A stretch of DNA of 9,183 bases, from positions 1-9,183 of the forward strand of contig JAGTUW010000078.1 of NCBI GenBank assembly GCA_018224345.1, written 5' to 3'. Both the position numbers and the translations under genes were made by a program. Below, piece by piece: positions 4,837 to 9,183 of the stretch (position 1 is the first letter of the stretch; every line of letters begins with the position of its first letter). The stretch is from Bacteroidota bacterium. GTDB lineage: Bacteria; Bacteroidota; Ignavibacteria; SZUA-365. The notes under the pieces were generated by a model. It was not told the origin of the DNA. It did no database searches and saw nothing but the letters and a program-made list of their open reading frames with translations.

Positions 4837-6444
4837 ATGAATATTTGTAGCTTCACTTTCGTCATGGCCTGCCTGCTGTTCGCGACGGGTCCCCTCTTCG
4901 CGCAACCACAAACCATGCGTGTCGATCTTCCCGGCAGCAGAGCGGAAGAAGTGACGATCGCGATAAATCCGCTGAATCCGGATAATATTGTTGCAGGTGC
5001 GAATCTCCGGTATTATTTCGCCTCCTTCGATGGCGGCCGGTCGTGGACGCAAGGGACGCTCCCTGACGGGACCTGGGGCGATCCGTCGGTGGTGTTCGAT
5101 AAAACAGGCCGGGCCTATATCGCGAATCTTGTTTATGGATGGGATGCCATACTCGTCCGGCACAGTGACGACGGTGGTCTGACCTGGTCGGATGCAGTCA
5201 AACTGTACGGACCGAGTTCCGATAGCGCAAGGCCCGGAAGCTTCTATCATTCCAGCCTGCAGGACAAGGAATATCTCGCCACCGATCTGACCGATGGCCC
5301 CCATGGAGGAAACATCTATGCTGCGTGGACGGATTTTACCCGTTACGGCAGCAGGGACGACCGCGACAGTACCGTGATCGTTTTTGCACGCTCAACAGAT
5401 CGCGGCGAACGTTTTGAACCATATGTGCGTGTCAGCGACAAGGCCGGCAATGCAATGGACAGTGACTTGACGATGGAGGGAGCAGTCCCGGCTGTCGGGC
5501 CGGAAGGTCAGGTCTATATCGCCTGGGCGGGACCTGACGGAATCTACTTCGACAGATCCCTGGACGGGGGCCGCACCTTCGGTACAGATAAGGTGATTTC
5601 GGATATGCCCGGTGGCTGGCATATCGAGATATCAGGCATTTATCGCGCGAACGGTCTGCCGGTAACCGTGGCCGATATTTCATCTTCACTGCATCGCGGT
5701 ACGGTGTATGTCAACTGGGTCGATCAGAGGCATGGCGACCCGGACGTGTTTATCACGAAATCCACCGACCAGGGCGATACATGGTCACCACCGATTCGTG
5801 TCAACGATGACGAGGTCGGAAATGGCCGCGATCAGTTTTTCACCTGGGCAACCGTCGATCCGATCACCGGTGAGTTGTGGGTTGTCTTCCATGACCGCCG
5901 CCACTACGAAAGCGATTCAACGGATGTCTATCTTGCCCGTTCAGTCGATGGTGGCGAGACTTTCATCAATCAGCGGTTGAGCGATGTGGCCTTCTATCCG
6001 AGTCCGATGATTTTCTTCGGTGACTATAACGGTATCGCCGCCTACGGGGGACGTGTGCGTCCTTTGTGGGTGGAACTCGATCAGGGCGAATTGAGCATCC
6101 ATACAGCACTGATAGACATGGATGTGCAACACAGCGCGGATCTGAATCCCGCGACACGGAGCTTTCACATCGAAGCCTATCCCAACCCGGTGTTGTTTAC
6201 CTCCGGGACACGACTGTCGCTTTCCGTTCGCGCTCCCTCCTCCGGACGCGCGGATATCGCCCTCTATGACATGATGGGGCGGCGTGCTACGGATCTGACT
6301 TCGCGTCACCTCTCCGTGGGAACGCAGACACTGTCCCTCGATGTCCGCGGCTGCCGGCCTGGTGTGTACTACTGCCGCGTGCTGCTTCATCATGACAATG
6401 CAGTGACGGAAATCGCCGTACGCATGGTCACCATCCTGCCGTGA
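4837..6444 (+). CDS. Secreted Asp-box (BNR, sialidase-like) beta-propeller protein with T9SS sorting domain
   Basis: A 535-residue exported protein. A signal peptide ends near residue 22 (PLFA-QPQ). Six Asp-box motifs SxDxGxx[WF] lie at residues 63-70, 110-117, 186-193, 241-248, 309-316 and 369-376 (for example SFDGGRSW and STDQGDTW), spaced as in a six-bladed sialidase-type propeller. The last 90 or so residues (YPNPV at 448-452, LYDMMGR at 476-482, LDVRGCRPGVYYCRV at 501-515) match a type A C-terminal sorting domain. This suggests Sec export followed by T9SS release or attachment at the cell surface. I see no RIP motif of true sialidases, so glycosidase activity is doubtful and a binding or structural role is possible. 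ATG 4837 directly precedes the signal peptide. No ribosome site is visible. It appears to be transcribed alone, with gaps of 123 and 175 bases on either side. Confidence 0.85.
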   Translation: MNICSFTFVMACLLFATGPLFAQPQTMRVDLPGSRAEEVTIAINPLNPDNIVAGANLRYYFASFDGGRSWTQGTLPDGTWGDPSVVFDKTGRAYIANLVYGWDAILVRHSDDGGLTWSDAVKLYGPSSDSARPGSFYHSSLQDKEYLATDLTDGPHGGNIYAAWTDFTRYGSRDDRDSTVIVFARSTDRGERFEPYVRVSDKAGNAMDSDLTMEGAVPAVGPEGQVYIAWAGPDGIYFDRSLDGGRTFGTDKVISDMPGGWHIEISGIYRANGLPVTVADISSSLHRGTVYVNWVDQRHGDPDVFITKSTDQGDTWSPPIRVNDDEVGNGRDQFFTWATVDPITGELWVVFHDRRHYESDSTDVYLARSVDGGETFINQRLSDVAFYPSPMIFFGDYNGIAAYGGRVRPLWVELDQGELSIHTALIDMDVQHSADLNPATRSFHIEAYPNPVLFTSGTRLSLSVRAPSSGRADIALYDMMGRRATDLTSRHLSVGTQTLSLDVRGCRPGVYYCRVLLHHDNAVTEIAVRMVTILP

Positions 6445-6609
6445 TGCATGCACTTCGTTCCTCCTCCGTCAGGAATGTGGGCAGGTCTCGTCGTCACCCG
6501 GAATCGCGTCCATGACGCTTGCTTGCAGTCCGCAGGCATCGCGTCGTTGGCCACATGCAGATCCGGCTCCACATATGATAATGCAATAGAAAAACAATAA
6601 ACGACCTAT

Positions 6610-6622
6610 AGAGGTTTATATG
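6610..6622 (+). promoter_or_regulatory. Ribosome binding site of the PAS/GAF gene
   Basis: AGAGG at 6610-6614 is followed by TTTAT and the start codon ATG 6620-6622, a near-ideal spacing of five bases. It is one of the few clear Shine-Dalgarno sites in the window and it fixes the start. An AT-rich patch with TATGATAAT at 6574-6582 could hold a -10 element, but no -35 box is found at proper spacing. Confidence 0.65.
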
Positions 6623-8821
6623 TCCGATATCACGACAATGACAAAGGCCGCGCTGATCGAGGAAGTCCTTCGTCTGCGTCAGCAATACGAAGATTGTTCC
6701 GAGACCAACGGGAGCAACGGTAAATTCGAGGAAGATGCGTTGTTCGGGTTCGCTGAGACGGATGAAGGCGAGGAGTTGTACGTTGTCACCGAGACGGGAC
6801 GATTTGTTTTTGTCAATGATACGGCGCTTTCACGTCTCGGATATGCGGCAGAGGAAATGCTGGCAATGTCACTGCCGCGTATCGATCCCAACAATACGCG
6901 GGCGACGTGGTTGGCGCGTGTTTCCCGCATGAGGCAGAGCGGTGAGCCCGATGTGTTCGAAACCGAGTATGTGGGAAAGGACGGCAACCGGCTGGCCAGG
7001 GAAATCACGGCCCGGTATATCAGTTACCGCTCGCGGAATTACGTGCTCTGCATTGGCAAAAGTATCGAACGGATGGAGGGAAAGCGGAGTCCGGCTGCCA
7101 CTGATCACACGCGGGAACAGGTGCTGTTCCGGGTGACCTCCGATGGAGTGATTATTGTCGATACGCGTGGGATTATCACTGAGAGCAATGCCGTGGCGGA
7201 TCGTTTGCTCGGTATTCCCAAAAGTGAAATGATCGGGCGTTCCTGTGTCGATGGGCGGTGGCGGCTGGTGGATTCCGGCGGTTCTCCCCTGGGCATATCG
7301 AATCATCCGATGATGATTGCCATGGTCGAGGAAGAGATCGTGGCCAACAGACGCATCAGTATGATGCCGATCGATGGACCGCCCCGGATCATGATGATAA
7401 ATGCCGCCCCGCTGTATGATGACAGCGGATCGCTTACCGGTGCCATAGGCTGCATCCGACCGTTTGAGGATGTTGCCGAGCGCAGGGAGAGCATGCTCCG
7501 GGAGAACATCAGTCACGCACAATATCGTGAGATTGTCGAAGCGGTCCTTTATTCCGATTCAGAGGACGTGCTCGAGCGGCGCGTTTGCGAGAGTCTCGTG
7601 CGCCATAGTGATTACCCCCTGGTCTGGCGCGGGGTGACGAAAAGCACTGATGAGCGTTTCTATCCGAGTGCGAGTGCGGGAGAGGCCTCCGAATATCTGA
7701 TGCGCATCAAGATCCGCTACGACGACAGTGAATACGGCAATGGTCCACTCGGACGCGCATTCAAGACGGGCAAGCCTGTGGTGGTTCACGATCTCGCCAA
7801 GGATGAGAGCTACAAACCCTGGCGAGACCAGGCGATCCGGTCAGGATTACATTCACTTGCCGTCTTCCCTCTCATCCATGATGGAGAAGAACTGGGGGTG
7901 TTTGCGTGTTATGCCGGCGAGAGCAATCATTTCAACGATTCGGAATTCAGGAACGTTGAGGAAATCGCGCGCTTGCTTGTTTTTGGAATCGCCATGTGCC
8001 GACACAGGGAGGCGGACCGCGCCAGAAAGGGAGAATACCACACACTGCGTACGATCGTGCACGGGTACGAGGAATTGCTGCCCGTCGCAATTGCGCGCTT
8101 CGCCATGCGCGAACCGTTCCGCTGCGAAACTACGAATACACAGTTCTCCGCGATTCTCGACGAACCGTATCACAGTATGGGAGCAGAGGGATACTTCGCA
8201 AGCGACTTCATGCATGCTTCCTATCACCGCGATCTGTATCAGCAACTTGCGCTGGCAGCAAAGGAGTCCACAACCGTGGGCAGGGACAGGGATATCTTTA
8301 CCGACTGGGAGGGGACGCAGATGCGTTGGAGCTGGCGTATCCTGCCGGTATCGGGCGAAAGCGGAGAAGAGCAACTCGTGTATCTCGCGTATCGGCACGA
8401 AACTGGCCCCGCGACGCAGGACTCCTCGCCTCGGCAGGACAGCCCGCGGGGGGAAGTCCTCCCGGCACATGAGGCATCAGCGAAGGACGATGATCCGGCG
8501 GTACTTCATATCGCAGCTCCGCGTTTCGGTTCACGGAGCAAACCCGAGACAAAACTTGCACGTTTTCTCGAGGAGGGAACAATCCTGCGCATCAACCGGG
8601 CAGCAGCCACACGGTTCGGCGCAGATGGCGATATGACAGACACGAAGCCGGATATGCTGTTCGACGAGGGAATGCACGATGCACTCAAAGACATGCTCTC
8701 GATCAGGGAGAGTGGCGCCGGCATTACCATACCTTCCCGTGACGGTGTGATGCAGCACGCGTTTCGTGTCTATCTGACGACAACGGATGATACACAGGAA
8801 TATGTATTGATCAGCGAGTAG
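6620..8821 (+). CDS. Multi-domain PAS/GAF sensor protein without a recognisable output domain
   Basis: A 733-residue protein with no signal peptide or membrane helix, so probably cytosolic. It begins with a short helical stretch (residues 8-24). A first PAS domain covers about 50-150 (VTETGRFVFVNDTALSRLGY at 56-75). A second PAS covers about 165-290 (DGVIIVDTRGIITESN at 175-190). A GAF domain covers about 300-462 (NGPLGRAFKTGKPVVVHDL at 374-392, LAVFPLIHDGEELGVFACY at 413-431). A diverged PAS-like unit covers about 475-595, a polar linker about 596-645, and a short second PAS-like unit about 645-733. I find no histidine-kinase H-box, ATPase, GGDEF, EAL, HTH or receiver motif, and the stop codon is followed within 80 bases by alanine racemase. 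It probably senses a ligand or redox cue and acts through a partner protein encoded elsewhere. The two C-terminal PAS calls are weaker than the first three domains. Confidence 0.83.
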   Translation: MSDITTMTKAALIEEVLRLRQQYEDCSETNGSNGKFEEDALFGFAETDEGEELYVVTETGRFVFVNDTALSRLGYAAEEMLAMSLPRIDPNNTRATWLARVSRMRQSGEPDVFETEYVGKDGNRLAREITARYISYRSRNYVLCIGKSIERMEGKRSPAATDHTREQVLFRVTSDGVIIVDTRGIITESNAVADRLLGIPKSEMIGRSCVDGRWRLVDSGGSPLGISNHPMMIAMVEEEIVANRRISMMPIDGPPRIMMINAAPLYDDSGSLTGAIGCIRPFEDVAERRESMLRENISHAQYREIVEAVLYSDSEDVLERRVCESLVRHSDYPLVWRGVTKSTDERFYPSASAGEASEYLMRIKIRYDDSEYGNGPLGRAFKTGKPVVVHDLAKDESYKPWRDQAIRSGLHSLAVFPLIHDGEELGVFACYAGESNHFNDSEFRNVEEIARLLVFGIAMCRHREADRARKGEYHTLRTIVHGYEELLPVAIARFAMREPFRCETTNTQFSAILDEPYHSMGAEGYFASDFMHASYHRDLYQQLALAAKESTTVGRDRDIFTDWEGTQMRWSWRILPVSGESGEEQLVYLAYRHETGPATQDSSPRQDSPRGEVLPAHEASAKDDDPAVLHIAAPRFGSRSKPETKLARFLEEGTILRINRAAATRFGADGDMTDTKPDMLFDEGMHDALKDMLSIRESGAGITIPSRDGVMQHAFRVYLTTTDDTQEYVLISE

Positions 8822-8901
8822 CGACGCTGCGGTGTTTCGTCATGAACACAACACAGTAGTCTCCCACTCCGGAATTGCGTTTTTTACTCAAAGTGTGCCC
8901 T

Positions 8902-9183
8902 ATGCTTGAACACGTACTCGATGATGCGACCATTACACTGCGTCCGACGGTGATCGAGATCGATCTCGACGCGTTACGTCACAATGTGACCGCTGTGCGG
9001 GAGCGCGTCGGGTCGGCGCGCATCATGGCCACGGTGAAAGCCAACGCCTATGGACACGGCTTGATCCGTACAGCAAAGGAATTACTTGGTTTCGGTGCAG
9101 ATGAACTCGGCGTGGCGTTTCTTGAGGAAGGGATTGCCTTGCGCCGTGCGGGTATCACCGCACCCATACTGGTTCTCGGCGGC
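8902..9183 (+). CDS. alr: Alanine racemase, N-terminal part (runs off the window)
   Basis: The first 94 codons of a gene cut by the window edge. The protein starts the fold-type III PLP barrel of alanine racemase, which interconverts L- and D-alanine to supply D-alanine for peptidoglycan. RPTVIEIDLDALRHNV at 14-29 is the family's opening strand and helix. VKANAYGHG at 45-53 carries K46 (the PLP lysine) and Y50. GADELGVAFLEEGIALRRAG at 65-84 followed by APILVLGG is also typical. ATG 8902 gives the normal N-terminal length and no Shine-Dalgarno is obvious. It lies 80 bases after the PAS/GAF gene. The gap has a T-run at 8880-8885 and no good hairpin just before it, so read-through from upstream is possible. 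The catalytic tyrosine domain is outside the window. Confidence 0.95.
   Translation, partial: MLEHVLDDATITLRPTVIEIDLDALRHNVTAVRERVGSARIMATVKANAYGHGLIRTAKELLGFGADELGVAFLEEGIALRRAGITAPILVLGG

Noticed and set aside
7728..8636. A 302-codon plus-strand frame inside the PAS/GAF gene
   Set aside because: It is rich in Arg, Ser and Thr, has no domain similarity and is fully inside a gene with visible PAS and GAF motifs.
8832..8849. Small hairpin GTGTT/AACAC after the PAS/GAF gene as a terminator
   Set aside because: The stem is five to six pairs with a bulge, and the T-run at 8880-8885 is 30 bases away, so it does not form an intrinsic terminator.

Overview
The window looks like an ordinary chromosomal stretch from a moderately GC-rich bacterium of the Fibrobacterota-Chlorobiota-Bacteroidota (FCB) group. 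The clearest clue is a secreted protein at 4837-6444 that ends in a type IX secretion system (T9SS) sorting domain, a feature essentially confined to that group. Several genes also lack a clear Shine-Dalgarno sequence, which is common there. The exact genus cannot be read from the sequence. I see no rRNA, tRNA, CRISPR array, insertion sequence, phage gene or integrase.

Layout, left to right. A partial minus-strand gene (2-745) encodes a DSD1/D-threonine-aldolase-like PLP enzyme and is transcribed away from the rest. Divergent from it, on the plus strand, are a Nudix hydrolase of the ADP-ribose pyrophosphatase type (889-1431), an exported glutathione-peroxidase-family protein (1511-2071) and an AbgT-family transporter (2064-3584). 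The last two overlap by 8 bases and almost certainly form one transcription and translation unit. A 316-base non-coding stretch follows, rich in hairpins and palindromes. Next come a LysE-family exporter (3901-4713), the secreted Asp-box beta-propeller protein with a T9SS tail (4837-6444), a PAS-PAS-GAF-PAS-type sensor protein with no visible output domain (6620-8821), and the first 94 codons of alanine racemase (8902 onward).

How the genes may work together. The peroxidase-AbgT pair is the only convincing operon. Nudix hydrolase and peroxidase are both housekeeping damage-control functions, but a possible promoter separates them. Two fold-type III PLP enzymes acting on D- or small amino acids bracket the window and an amino-acid-type exporter lies between them. 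No operon joins these, so a shared pathway is only a guess. The propeller protein and the PAS/GAF protein look monocistronic.

No clearly new multi-gene system is visible. The items most worth a second look are the long hairpin after the AbgT gene, the mutually exclusive hairpin pair before the LysE gene, the effector-less sensor, the near-perfect palindrome over the -10 box of the peroxidase operon, and the Asp-box protein that lacks a sialidase RIP motif.
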